Below, piece by piece: positions 12,653 through 23,284 of a stretch of 64,000 nucleotides of DNA; positions within the stretch are counted from its first letter, which is position 1, and the number at the start of each line of letters is the position of its first letter. Location of the stretch: positions 694,532,083 through 694,596,082 of the forward strand of contig NC_081412.1 of NCBI RefSeq assembly GCF_030272615.1, read 5' to 3'. Below the pieces are notes generated by a model, which was given only the letters and a program-made list of their open reading frames with translations, had not been told where the DNA came from and did no database searches. The stretch is from Cryptomeria japonica (lineage: Eukaryota > Streptophyta > Pinopsida > Cupressales > Cupressaceae). Both the position numbers and the translations under genes were made by a program.

Positions 12653-14476
12653 TTCTCTATCAGTACTTATTCAAATATGATCTTGAAAAAATACAAAAAA
12701 ATGAAAGAAAAAATAAAAAATACAAAAAAAATGAAAAAAGAGAAAAAAGAAACAAGAGCAAAAAAAAAAGTAAAGAGAAAAAAATGATTCGCCCTCTAGT
12801 GAAAACCTGGCAAACAGGCGCTTTGGGCAAGTACCATGGTGAAAACCTGGCAATCAGGTGCCATGAGTAATGAGATCATTGCTCCGCCATCTATCATGAC
12901 TTTTAGCTATACTTTTTCTCGACCGGTTTATCATGCCTATCTTTGTCTTGACCCAATGTTCAGTTCCAGGCCTGTTATTGGTCAAAATCACTATCTTGCC
13001 TACTCCAGTTTCTTGTCCATATGTTTTGGTCCCAGGTCTATGTGTCTTTTAGCTGCGCATTGGGTGCCTTCCCCTTGTCATGATCAATCACTGAAAATTT
13101 TGAATCCAATAATGTCTTGAAATAATCCTAAAAATTGAAAAATGTCCTGAAATAATCCTAAAAATTGAAACATGTCCTGAAAAAATCTCAAAAAAAAATA
13201 AAAAATGTCCTGAAATAATCCTAAAAAATTGAAAAATGTCCTGAAATAATCCTAAAAATTGAAAAATGTCCTGAAAAAATCTCAAAAAAATTGGAAAATG
13301 TCCGAAAAAAAAAAATCTCATAAAAAAAATTGAATAAAGTCCTGAAAAAAAAAAAATCTAAAATCAACAAATCATAAAAAGTCCTAAAAAATGAACAAAA
13401 ACATTTTCAAAACATTAAAATCCAAAAACAAGCATTCTATCAATAAATGATCCCTTTGTGCGTAGACAGATCACTGAGCATCCATCCAATACCTCGCAAT
13501 CAATCGAACATTGTGCTTTAATGAAATCACGCATTAACAGATGAACTTTTTCAATCAAAACCAAACATTCAAACTGATCACAATTGTCATATCAATCGAA
13601 TATCAGTATCAAAATCATTTTCCTTGTTCCTAATATTATGGGTCTTATACAGGGTGTGGTATACTCAAAACCAGACTGTGTCCTATCTTAGACGGGGTAC
13701 CGCATGTCCTGAAACCAGACAGCATGATTGTCCTATCAACACTTTCAACTTTTGACACTGAAGATCAAGATGTTTGTTTGATTTGTTGGAATTTGTGCAT
13801 CTTATCTTTTTATTGATTTCTCTTTGGCTTCGATCATGTTCCTATGTTGCTCGATGATGTCACTGAGTGATTTAGAGTGACCGGGATGGCTCATGGTCTT
13901 TTTCTTTTTTGATTGTGATTGTCGTTTGTCTGTGATGTGTCTGTCTTTTGCAAAAAGGTTGCATGTCAGCTCTGGCCTTCAATGCCATGATGCTACGCAT
14001 CCATTTTGCTACATAAAAATAAAGGATCTCACCTACAAAGTGCATTACTGAAAGCAAGTTTTTCTTCGTCTCTAACTCTTCCCTGTCTCATTTCTTCTTA
14101 CTAACATTTCTTCCGTCAGTCCGGATAGTCAGTTCGGTCTAGTGCTCCGATTTCCCCAAACATATGCTGCATCTTGCATCCATTTGTTTAGTACATTTGC
14201 ATTCCATCACATATTACATCAAGCATTTTACCCATTTCATTTCATAAATACATCCATACATGTTCATAAACAAGTACATAAGTCATCCATACATAGCAAA
14301 ATAACTACAAATCATAACACATTGCATCACATCATATCGATGCATATCATATCATATGTCAAAATAATATCGGAGTACAAAATTGGACTATCTGTCCTAA
14401 GTATGGCCCGCAGGCTGACTACAACATGTCAAACTACATAATGTCCACTGTCTGTCATAAGGAGCCCATGCCTCTA
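12653..14476 (+). other. A1 tail between pol and antisense ORF; no gene
   Basis: It opens with an A-rich tract (12685-12785). Two near copies of GAAAACCTGGCAA-type sequence follow (12800-12860), then the 28-33-bp array listed separately, then a block with CCAGACTGTGTCC and CTGAAACCAGACA motifs (13650-13730). The same order of low-complexity array and CCAGACA/CCGGACA motifs appears in C at 41780-42300, so this tail is shared. Only shadow ORFs are present. Confidence 0.6.
13112..13392 (+). repeat. 28-33-bp A-rich tandem array
   Basis: At least eight units read close to AATGTCCTGAAATAATCCTA, then a run of A and a G. The open frames across it on the minus strand (Phe/Ile-rich) come from the repeat. 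C carries a related array at about 41800-41960. Confidence 0.85.
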
Positions 14477-16267
14477 TCACTGGGTGCTCCCTCTATCCTC
14501 CTCATCCCTACCATGTCTCACGGATGATGTCCCTCCTGGTCCTGGCTGTGGTGGTCTCATAGGTCCACTCACCCCCATGCTGCTCAATGACCTCTGAGAG
14601 CGTGACCTGCTCTCTATCCTCGATCATGCCTGGTATGAAGGTGCTCTCTGCTCTGGTGGAACTGCACTCTCATATAGTGTCCTCCAATATAGTCTCTCCT
14701 CTCCGGTCTCTACCAGCATCTGTGCCATCTCCCGTGCACTGGCATCCCTAATCGACCCAATGAACTCAGTGACTCTCTGTCCCTCTCGCTGTGCCTGAGC
14801 TATTGTTGTATCTTATTCTATCCTCAAGCTAGCATTCTGTCTCTCCAATGTTGCAATATAGTCCTACTAACTCGCTATGGTAGCCCTGAATATCTCCATC
14901 TCCTCTGTCCTAGCTGTCTCTGGTTCTATGGGTATGTCCTGTAATGCCTCATGCTCGCCTGAATCTGGCTCATCCTCCTGCTCCTCATCATCCTCGTCCT
15001 CGCCTTCCTCATCCTCGTCTCTGTCCTCATCCCTGTCCTCATCCTCCTTGTCCTCATCATCTCCCTCCTCTCTTGTGAGTGGGAAGTCTTCCTGTCACCT
15101 CGGTACTGGAATGTCCGGATCTGTCAATGGCACTGGTCGTCGTCGCGCAAACCATCTATCATACTCATCTATCGTCCCGGCGTCTGCCACATCTGACCTC
15201 CAATCCCACTGTCTCTGCTGTAGCTCTGCAAATTTGGCATATGCTATGTGTGGCTGAATCATACTCCCCCACTGACTCGTCTCTCTGTGAGATCGGGCAA
15301 AGCATGCAGTCCTCCTAGGTACGTCCTGCGTCTCTCCAAACTATCATCTGACTCTCTCTGGCAGGTACATCTCAATCACTCTCTGGCGATTCACTGGTCG
15401 CCCAATCAGGTATCTCTTCTGTCTACAATAGGGTAGCTCATCACTATCATCTGACCATCCCGGACAATCACGATATGGCCTCCATATGAACTCTCTCAAT
15501 CTGTCTAGCTCGTGTCGCCAGTACAATATATATCCAAAAGGACCCTATCTCAATGCTCCACCATAGCAATACACATATGGTCGGTGTGGTACTACCTGTC
15601 TATCTGTGATTGGTCGACATATGGCTATGTGCTCAAATGCCCATACCTATAGCAATGTGACTCCACAACTCAAAGTCTGCACTCCCTGATATGCTATTTG
15701 ATGCAGCTAAAAATAGAGCATAGCCAGTACACATGGTCCCCATGCGTACACTGTCCCCTTTGTCGCCATCCACTCTAGCACTCTTCCCCATCCAATAGGG
15801 AATCCATGTCCTCGTCTGTCTCCTGCCAGTAGACATGCTATCACCACGGCTATCACCACGTATCATCGATCATACTCTGATGCCATTGTCTCCCAGCCAA
15901 TCTCCCTCTCGACAATATCCAGCTCATCTGCATCGCACTCAAACAATCTGCACAATGCCTCTCTCCCTATCACTGGGTCATACTCTATCATCTCTCCAAT
16001 AATCGAAATGCGGAGGATATGCCATACATCCTCCAGTGTCACCGTCGCCTCTCCGGTCGCCAGATGGAATGAGGAGGTCTCTAAATGCCATCGCTCTGCC
16101 AATGCGGTAAGCAATCCTATGTTTTCCCTAAACTCGGGCATGAATGTGACATAGTATATCCCTAGTCCTACTAAGGTATCTCTCTCTGTGCTCCTGAGTC
16201 TATGTCCTAGCATGAAGCAATCCGGTCGGTTCTCCCGTGTGATCAACGGATACTGTCGACTCTACAT
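14477..16267 (-). pseudogene. A1 antisense ORF: plant mobile domain (PMD) protein
   Basis: Read on the minus strand from ATG at 16267 to TGA at 14477, this is one frame of 596 codons with no frameshift, broken only by TAG, TGA and TAA codons. The N-terminal half is a PMD: FHLATGEATVTLEDVWHILR (about 16070-16015), then HGFPIGWGR (about 15810) and YAWGPCVLAMLY (about 15750). An acidic Asp/Glu run (about 15075-14950), a predicted helical stretch (DYIATLERQNASLRIE) and an Arg/Ser then Pro/Gly tail follow. PMDs occur in host MAIL-type proteins and in transposons; extra and antisense ORFs are known in Tat/Athila elements. Codon 2 is TAG, also in C, so the true start may be a splice acceptor (TGTAG). 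The plus-strand Ser-rich ORF at 14877 is its shadow. Confidence 0.87.
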
Positions 16268-16438
16268 CACAATCGGGGCAAATTTTGTCAGTTTTAGGCT
16301 TTGCTCCTACAGGTTGCATTTCCTCATTTTCATGTCTAATCAGGGTGTTTTTCATCTCATTTGACCTATCCTATCCTTGTCCCCCCTTTTCGGAGCATTT
16401 GCATGCCGGTTTAACCAAAATTAGGGTTTCCAATGCAC

Positions 16439-16536
16439 ACTTGCGCTTGTGTCCAGGAACCTACGCCTATGTCTCCCTACACAAGCGCAGAAGACCCTAC
16501 ACAAGCGCAAGATTCGCCCTACACAAGCGCAGAAGT
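16439..16536. repeat. 20-bp array upstream of antisense ORF, units in both orientations
   Basis: Two units read in plus orientation (TTGCGCTTGTGTCC at 16441; CTACGCCTATGTC at 16461). Three read as the reverse complement (CTACACAAGCGCAGAAG from 16478; then from 16498 and 16519), again with ~20-bp spacing. The switch at about 16477 makes an inverted repeat able to fold. The core matches the six-unit array in the sense leader (2461-2580). Confidence 0.85.
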
Positions 16537-17078
16537 CAATTTCTGCATCCCCTGTGGGCCCTGCAATGTCCCGCAAGCAATCAAAATTCATGAAATTGAA
16601 AACATGGGTTTTTGAGATCCATACCGCTGCTCCTGCATCGTCTGGTTGTCTGAATGTGTGTACACATTCTCCAAGGTGATCCGCCATTGGAATGTTCGCC
16701 ATCTCTCTACAAGTGTCCTTGTCCAAAGCAACAAATCCTCCTCTTTGGCTAGTGCAAATGAGCAATTTTCACTCTTTTGGTCTCATTTATAGCTCTTTGT
16801 CATTCCATAGATGGATGTGCATCTTCTCCATCTTATGTTGGTCATGGTCTTTTGCATCTTCAAGTGCTTGTCCTTCATGCATCCGATCTCCGATTGTCAA
16901 TCCGTTCAATCCTATCATTTTTATCGATCAATTGGCCTCTTTTCTGCATGTTTCCGGCCAATTCCTCTAGGGGGCATGCATATATCATTGTTATTGTCTG
17001 GGGCATTTTCATATGTCATTATCATTGTCTGGGGCATTTTCATTAAGTTCTTTGAAACAACGCTTAAAATCGCATTGT

Positions 17079-17095
17079 CTCAAAGAGGGGCAAAA
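17079..17095 (+). other. A1 polypurine tract
   Basis: TCTCAAAGAGGGGCAAAA directly abuts the 3' LTR start (17096). It is the plus-strand DNA primer site in LTR elements. The same tract precedes the C 3' LTR (to 52072). Confidence 0.85.
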
Positions 17096-18702
17096 TGTAG
17101 ACACCTAAAAAAGGTCAACGCTTGCGGAGTCATACTTTAACATTTGCGCATTGCCTCATTTTAGGTTTTTGCATCGCATTAACATTTCTCCTATGTCACG
17201 CACTTGGTCTTTATCATTTGCGAGCATCGAGTCATTCTTCTACATTCTTCATTTATCTCGCTCTCGAATTTGGTCTTGTCGACAACACTATCCAATCATG
17301 ATTTTGATCGATTTTATCCTATTGCATCAATATGCGTGCTAATTTCTTATCATTTTGGACATTTTCAATCCTAATTAGGGTTTTGTCCTCTTATCGATTT
17401 GTCATCGGTCGTTTTCATTTTCAATCTTGTCATTTTGCGATCGATTTGTCATCGGTAGTTGTCATGTTCGATCTTGTCATTTTGCGATCGATTTGTCATC
17501 GGTCGTTGTCATGTTCGATCTTGTCATTTTGCGATCGATTTGTCATCGATCGTGGTCATTTTTAATCTTGTCATCTTGCAATCTATTTTGTCATCAATCC
17601 TTGTCCTCTTGTCAATTTTGTCATTTTGCGATCATTTCGCTATCGATCATTGTCTGTCACAATTATGTCAATTTGGATCAATTTGTCATTGTTCCTTGTC
17701 AATTGGCGCATTTATCAAATCATTTATCACATTGGTCATTTATCAATCCAAAATCAAAATCATGATCGACATTAATTATCTTCAATCAAGACCTAATTGT
17801 CATCCTCGCATTGCTAATTCACCTTCTAGGGTTTTGTGATTTAGTCATTTAACCTTGCTTATCATTTTCTTCCTTTAGGATTAATAAATTACTTATTTAT
17901 CCTAAGTCTTCTCATTGCAATTAAATGTTCATTTAATTGGCTAATTATTCCTCTTTGTGAATTAATTAATAAATGACAAATTATTAATTAATTTACCTAA
18001 TTTCTAATTTCCATCAAATTTTCCTAATTTCAAATTCCTAATTTTCATCAATTTCAATTTTCTAATTTTCTAATTTCCTAATTTCAAATTCCTCCTATTT
18101 CTCTCCTAAATTCATGGAAATGACATAGAAATTTGTCATAATTTGTCATAATTGACAATCAATCAATTCTTGACATAGAAATTTGTCATAAATTGTCATA
18201 AATTCTTGACATAGAATTTGTCATAAATTGTCATAAATCTTTGCATAGCAATTTGTCATAGACATGTCATAATTTTGCTATTCTTGATTTGAATTTCCAT
18301 TCGAATCACTATCATGCTAATTTGTTCATCTCTCCAATTCTTCTATAAATTGGATGATCTTCTTCAATCAAGGCTAATTGGTAATTGGTAATTGATAATC
18401 AGGCTATCGAATCTAAGCTTCTAGTACTCTTGATCAAGAATCCCGTCTACTTGCTTTCAATTGTGTGTGCACTTGTAGGTGAGATCCACAACCAAACCGT
18501 TTGAAGAGGAAAGAAGAACAATGGAGCCGCATGGAAGGAGCATTCAAATCATCATCTGGTTTGCATAATATTTAGTTTTGTATGCTTTGTTTTCATGTCT
18601 CTATTGAATCTGTCTTAGGATAGATTCATTGCAATGAATGCACTTGTGATTGATGATTATGTTTATCTTTGTCTTGTGATGATTTCCTATTTCTATGCTA
18701 CA
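17096..18702 (+). repeat. A1 3' LTR
   Basis: It matches 778-2337 with few mismatches by eye, mostly C/T or G/A, and has one extra 47-bp unit near 17450-17540. TATAAAT is at 18344-18350. It ends in TATGCTACA at 18702 and is followed by B2 ORF2 sequence. Confidence 0.95.
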
Positions 18703-18751
18703 AAAAATACTAACCAGTTAGCCTTTGAGATCAATTTATCTATCTCATCAA
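18703..18751 (-). pseudogene. B2 ORF2 sliver between A1 and B1
   Basis: About 49 bp aligning with B1 at about 21157-21205 (AACCAGTTAGCCTTTGAGAT against GTCTAGTTGGCCTGAGCTAT). It ends in ATCAA (18747-18751), the target duplication of B1, and is the link proving that A1 and B1 sit side by side in one older ORF. Confidence 0.8.
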
Positions 18752-19558
18752 TGTTAGGGTTCCCATAGATACTGAGAGGGGGGGGTGAATCAGTATCAGA
18801 CCGGTATTAAAATTTTCTTGAAATCATGCAGAACATAAAGTAACAGTGTATCAGTATGCAAGAATTAATGGAATAAATAGAATCAAAAACATCAACATGA
18901 AAAGAACACCATAACACAAGATGTTTAACGAGGAAACCCAGTGTGGGAAAACCCTCGGTGGGATTTGTAACCCACAATATTCACTTATTCACCAATAAGA
19001 GAATATTACTTACAATAGGGGCCTGCACATGCAGGAAGGCCAATTGCCTAGAGCACACTACTCGGTGAGAAGTCACACTGACTTAAAATGAGGATTATGC
19101 TAATCCAATATTCTGTACTGCTTTATAATAGCATCTTCAATGCCAGATTCAGTACCGGTTCTTGCTCTATTCTTTACATATACCCTTGACCTATAATTCA
19201 CACATTAGGTCTATCTAATAATTTTCTTTATGCTCGCTTACCTTCTCCTCCAAATGTCTACAATGATCTCCTTTATATACAAGATTCATTTTACAATTTT
19301 CCAATTGGGCTTACAATAATAAACAAAATATTACATATCAAAAAAATCCTGTCGGACTCTGTGCCGGTATACATCTTTTCTTCTGTGCCAGTGTCGGTGC
19401 CGGTGTAGAGTGGTCTTGTTGATGTCGGTGCACTGTCTTGCTTGAATAATGCTTTGCTGGTAGAATGTCTTGCTGGTGCCATAGGATTGCAAAGTTTCCA
19501 TCAATGACAAAACCTTCAATCACACACAATGTCTCATTGGAGTGTCCATATGCCAACA
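18752..19558 (-). repeat. B1 3' LTR
   Basis: It runs TGTTAGGGTTCCC to ATATGCCAACA on the plus strand and matches the split 5' LTR and the B2 and B3 LTRs. A run of G at 18779-18786 lies near one end. Minus-strand TATATAAA occurs at about 19272-19279. The purine-rich complement of CTCCCCCTTTGGCATTGATG (from 19561) is the polypurine tract. Confidence 0.92.
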
Positions 19559-19775
19559 ATCTCCCCCTTTGGCATTGATGGCAACACTCATGAGAAATTT
19601 CAGAAAGATGTCCAAAAATGTGTAGACCAAAAATTTACCAAAAAAAATGAGGGACTCCCCCTGAGCATATGATCCCTATGTTTTGAATTTTCTCATCCTA
19701 CTACTCCCCCTTTGGCATCAATGACAAAGGTTGTCAAGATGTTAGTAGAGTTTGTAGTTATACCAGTCCATAACC

Positions 19776-22700
19776 TCAACCTTGTAGTTGGGTAGTTATT
19801 ATCTGAAAAAGATCACCCAAAATTAAGTTTATACTATCCATAAACTTTTTGCTATCTTTTATTGTTGTTTCAGTTCTCTTCACAATGTCAGTGAGATGCT
19901 GCAATTGCTCTGTCAGTGTTTTACTTCCTGGTGTTAATGCCTCTAAGATTTCCTTCCGTAGATATGCTAGATAATCCAATCTTGGAATCAGTTTAGATCT
20001 CAAGTATTTTGCCTTATTTATTATTGTCTCTTTCTCTTTCTCATGTTTAAGTAATTTTGTCTCAAAATTTGCTAACTTATCTTCAAAAATAGATAATGAA
20101 TCCGGTGAGTTGACAAAATTGTCTGCAAGCTTGTTTATCTCTTCCTGTGTCTTGCTTATCTTCTTGTCTATATCTATAGTCAGGAAGTTTGTTTTGCATG
20201 TGTCTTTGTACAGGTTTTTGTACTCTTTTAACAAACTACACAGTTCCGGTAGAAGTGTGTCAAAATCTCTGTTACACTTCTTAATTTCTTCCTCAAAGAA
20301 TTTATGTTTCTCCTTTTCTACAATGTCCTTTATAGATTCTACCTTTATTTGCTCAGTATTTCTAGAAATGTATTTACATAGTGTATCCAACTATCCTAAA
20401 GAGTCTTTATTATCTATATTACAATTAGGAGCGATTGTTTTCAAAATTGGTATTGAATCATCTATTGCTTTGTTAGCTTGTGAGCTATAGTCAGTTATTT
20501 TCTTGATGGATTCAAATAATACCTCAGTCACATTTGTTGACCTTGATGGTGACCCAACAAACTGAGTACCGATGGAAGTGACAATGCTTGTATTAACCTC
20601 TGGCAGGTTAGTTTGTGTCTGCATTTCCTTTAGCACTAGTTTTCCTACTTCATTTCTTACTGGTGGCATCTGTTCTGGAGCCTTTAGCTCTGTCGGTTTC
20701 TCTGTTTATGCTTCAAATTCCATCTTTTTCCCTATATCCACTGTCAGTTACTCTATATTTCCTGTTACCAGAGGCTCTTTGGCCATATCTAATTTTTCAC
20801 TTGGGTCTTTATCAACTGTTATGTTGATCTTTGGGGTATCAACATTTACGGTGAATAGGACTTCAAGATTTGTATTGCTATCCTCTGTATCCATGCTTTC
20901 AGTTGCCGGATGGTTTTCAGGGATTGCAATTTTTATAGGTGGAGGTAGGTTATCTTTAATCTTTATTCTTGGAGGTCCACCAACTTTCCCTTTTCCTTTG
21001 TCCTTATCCTTCTGATATACCTTAATAGGCTTGGGATTCCTATATTCTTCTTGTTTTTCTTTTTCAACCAAAAATATGTCCCAACCATCTTCTATTTCCT
21101 CTGAAACCTCTATAACTCTATCTGCCATTAGTGAAATATGTTGGTGTGCAGTGGAAAAAACTGTCTAGTTGGCCTGAGCTATTAGATCATCAATTTCTTT
21201 TGGGGGATTTACCGGATATACAACAAGTAGTTTTTCTACTTTTATTTTCTTGTCCAGTTCAATTACTCCTTGCCTTCTGGCCTCAAGTCTTTTGTATAAG
21301 TCATCAAGAATTTCATTTATGACTTCCATCAAGAACTTTTTGAACATGTCCATGTGTAATATTACACTCTCCTCAACTTGCCCTTTCTCATCAGTCGATA
21401 GGGTGTCATAAATTTTCCCTATGTTCTTCAGTTTTCCTTCCTCTATGATCTCATTTAGCAAAATGTCTAGAGGTGCCAAGTCAGTTTTTGCCTTTTTCTT
21501 TTTCTTAGGGGTCAGCTTCTTTTTAGGTGTGACCTTTCTGATCGAAGATCTCACAGCTTGTTGCTTCTGCCTTGTCCTTCTAGGTGAAGGAGTGGTTGCC
21601 GGTGAGAGATCTCTTTTCCTAACAACTCTTTTAAAAGTTGCTAGCATATCTCCTTCTGAGGAAGTACCTACTGGTGATAGATGAGCTTCAGGTTGTGGGG
21701 CTGCCAACTCATCTTCAGTTATGCCAGTTTTCTTTAATATATCTTCCTTAATGGCTTTTGCTTGTCTGGATCCTTTTCTCACAAATGCTTCTACCTTCTT
21801 CACTCTTTTCTTGGACTGTATTTGTATTTCTATTGTTTTAGCACTACCAAATGCTTCCTCCTTAGGTTCATTGGGGGCTTCCAGAAGTGCTTTGGCATAA
21901 GTTTCAACTATGTGCTCATCTATTTCATAGCCCATTTTTGTTACCCAGATTGTCCTAAGGATGACTGCTTCCATCCATATTTCATCCTTTTTGATAACAA
22001 ATCATATATCATCTTTGTATTTGTCTACAATCTTCTGTGATAACCTTGTCCTTTTCTTCATTTTTGTCTTTAGTGCTTGGAAAAAGTCATGAATGATGTT
22101 TTCCTTATTCTTGCCCATGGTATTGAACAGTTCTATCAATTGCTTTCCTACCGGTATGTCATATCTGAAATCTTTATATCCTATAATGGGAACTTGTTTT
22201 GTTATATGAAGCATTAGACACACTAACAGATTTCCAAATCTGAAGGTTAATTTCTTATCCTTCTTTATCTTTCCAAGGTTGTCTATCAGTTCATCCTTTA
22301 GCCATTCACAAATGTCAATTTTTGCATTGTTGGTTATTATGTCATAAGCACTCTTGATGCATAAACTTGAAACTGAGTTGAGTCTATTGGCATGAGTGGC
22401 TTTGTAACCTAATATCATGCTTATGAATCTCACATTTGTATCCTTTACATCATTAACCCTTAAAGATCTTTTATCAGATGTTGCACCTGTTAGGTCAATG
22501 ACTAAATCATTTGAAACTTTCTTGTTTTTATCTAGTCTTTTACCGGTGGCCGGTAACCCTGTGACAGCCTTTACCTCTTGCTTGGTGATCTTATGACTTG
22601 TATCTAACCAGAAAAATTCTCCATGAACTCTGCTTAATACTATCCTAATCACATCCTTAGGAAATTCAAGAATACTAAGGATTTCTATGAATGCTAGGGT

Positions 22701-22982
22701 TTCAATGATTTTGTGTTTAGCTTTGATATTGCCGGTACCATCACATATCTTGGTTTTGTACATGGTTTTGATTTCCTCGTCTCCTAGCTCTTCAATATTG
22801 TAGTGAATATACATTCTAGGGTCTTCAGCATATACAACACCTTTAGGGATTTGAGAGAATGCACCTAAGGTATCATCTTTCTTTACTATTTTGGGGACCA
22901 ACTAAAATATGGGCCTAGGTCTTTTAATTACTTCCACAACAATAGGGTTCACTATGTATTCAATTGCAGAGGTGGATGCCAT
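19776..22982 (-). pseudogene. B1 ORF2: large unknown protein
   Basis: One frame of about 1068 codons, from ATG at 22982 (MASTSAIEYI) to the stop at 19776, with no frameshift and about five internal stops; TAG at 20390 is Gln in B3. The N-terminal third looks globular (GEFFWLDTSHKITKQEVKAV then TGLPATG; RFGNLLVCLMLHITKQ). A Lys-rich stretch (TPKKKLTPKKKKKAK, near 21500), a Pro/Lys segment (GGPPRIKIKDNLPPP) and a long charged helical C-terminus, likely coiled coil (20390-19776), follow. No catalytic motif is seen. Conservation of reading frame in three copies says it was translated. Function unknown: a second structural protein, a chaperone or a captured gene are all possible. Confidence 0.8.
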
Positions 22983-23284
22983 GATAAAATACCTTTTTCT
23001 GTCTTGGATGAATGATTGCTTGGAGTGTTCTTTCTTCTTGCTCGAAATGCCTTAGCTCGGAAATCTTCACGCTCTCTGAAAGTTTGAAATCATGGTGAAA
23101 TGAAATGGAGCCAAAACCTTATTTTATAAAGTCTTTTTTGCTACCTACCACATTAATTGCTTGTCGGTAATGTATTCACTTAACTTTATGTGCCGGTAAT
23201 AAGTGATTTTCAACTTCTTTTCTCTAACCGAGGGAATAATAGCAAATGTGTCATTAGATTGCCAAACCCTCAAGATAATTTTCT
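22983..23284 (-). other. B1 ORF1-ORF2 spacer
   Basis: About 300 bp with no ORF; the matching spacer exists in B2 (33329-33634) and B3 (45755-46051). It keeps a conserved block including AACCGAGGGAATAATAGCA. It may carry a signal for ORF2 expression (splice, internal promoter or initiation site), but none can be proved. Confidence 0.5.

Larger units (their letters stand above)
16268..17095 (+). other. A1 region between antisense ORF and 3' LTR
   Basis: No convincing gene. It holds the two-orientation 20-bp array (16439-16536), which would be upstream leader or promoter for the antisense ORF, a repeated GTCTGGGGCATTTTCAT motif (16997-17045), and the polypurine tract at its end. Overlapping small ORFs here are not conserved in C. 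Confidence 0.55.
778..18702 (+). mobile_element. A1: full-length Ty3/Gypsy retrotransposon, Tat-like, with antisense PMD ORF
   Basis: The element starts TGTAGACACC and ends TATGCTACA. It has a 1560-bp 5' LTR (778-2337) and a 1607-bp 3' LTR (17096-18702), a primer site at 2343 and a purine-rich tract just before the 3' LTR. The flanks GAAAA (773-777) and AAAAA (18703-18707) are an imperfect target duplication in an A-rich site; joined, they restore B2 ORF2. Order inside: leader with a 20-bp array, gag, protease with G-patch, RT, RNase H, second RNase H, integrase, non-coding tail, antisense PMD ORF, second array. The second, host-type RNase H is a known mark of the Tat lineage. Coding regions are broken by stops and frameshifts, so the copy is not autonomous now. 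Confidence 0.93.

Noticed and set aside
13088-13321. Minus-strand Phe/Ile-rich ORF
   Set aside because: Pure reading of the 28-33-bp tandem array.
14877-15257. Plus-strand Ser-rich ORF (SSSSPSSSSSLSS)
   Set aside because: It is the complement of the Asp/Glu-rich part of the antisense PMD ORF, whose domain order supports the minus strand.
15633-15866. Separate minus-strand ORF in a different frame (MIRGDSRGDSM)
   Set aside because: The PMD motifs HGFPIGWGR and YAWGPC read in the main antisense frame; this one is an overlapping shadow.
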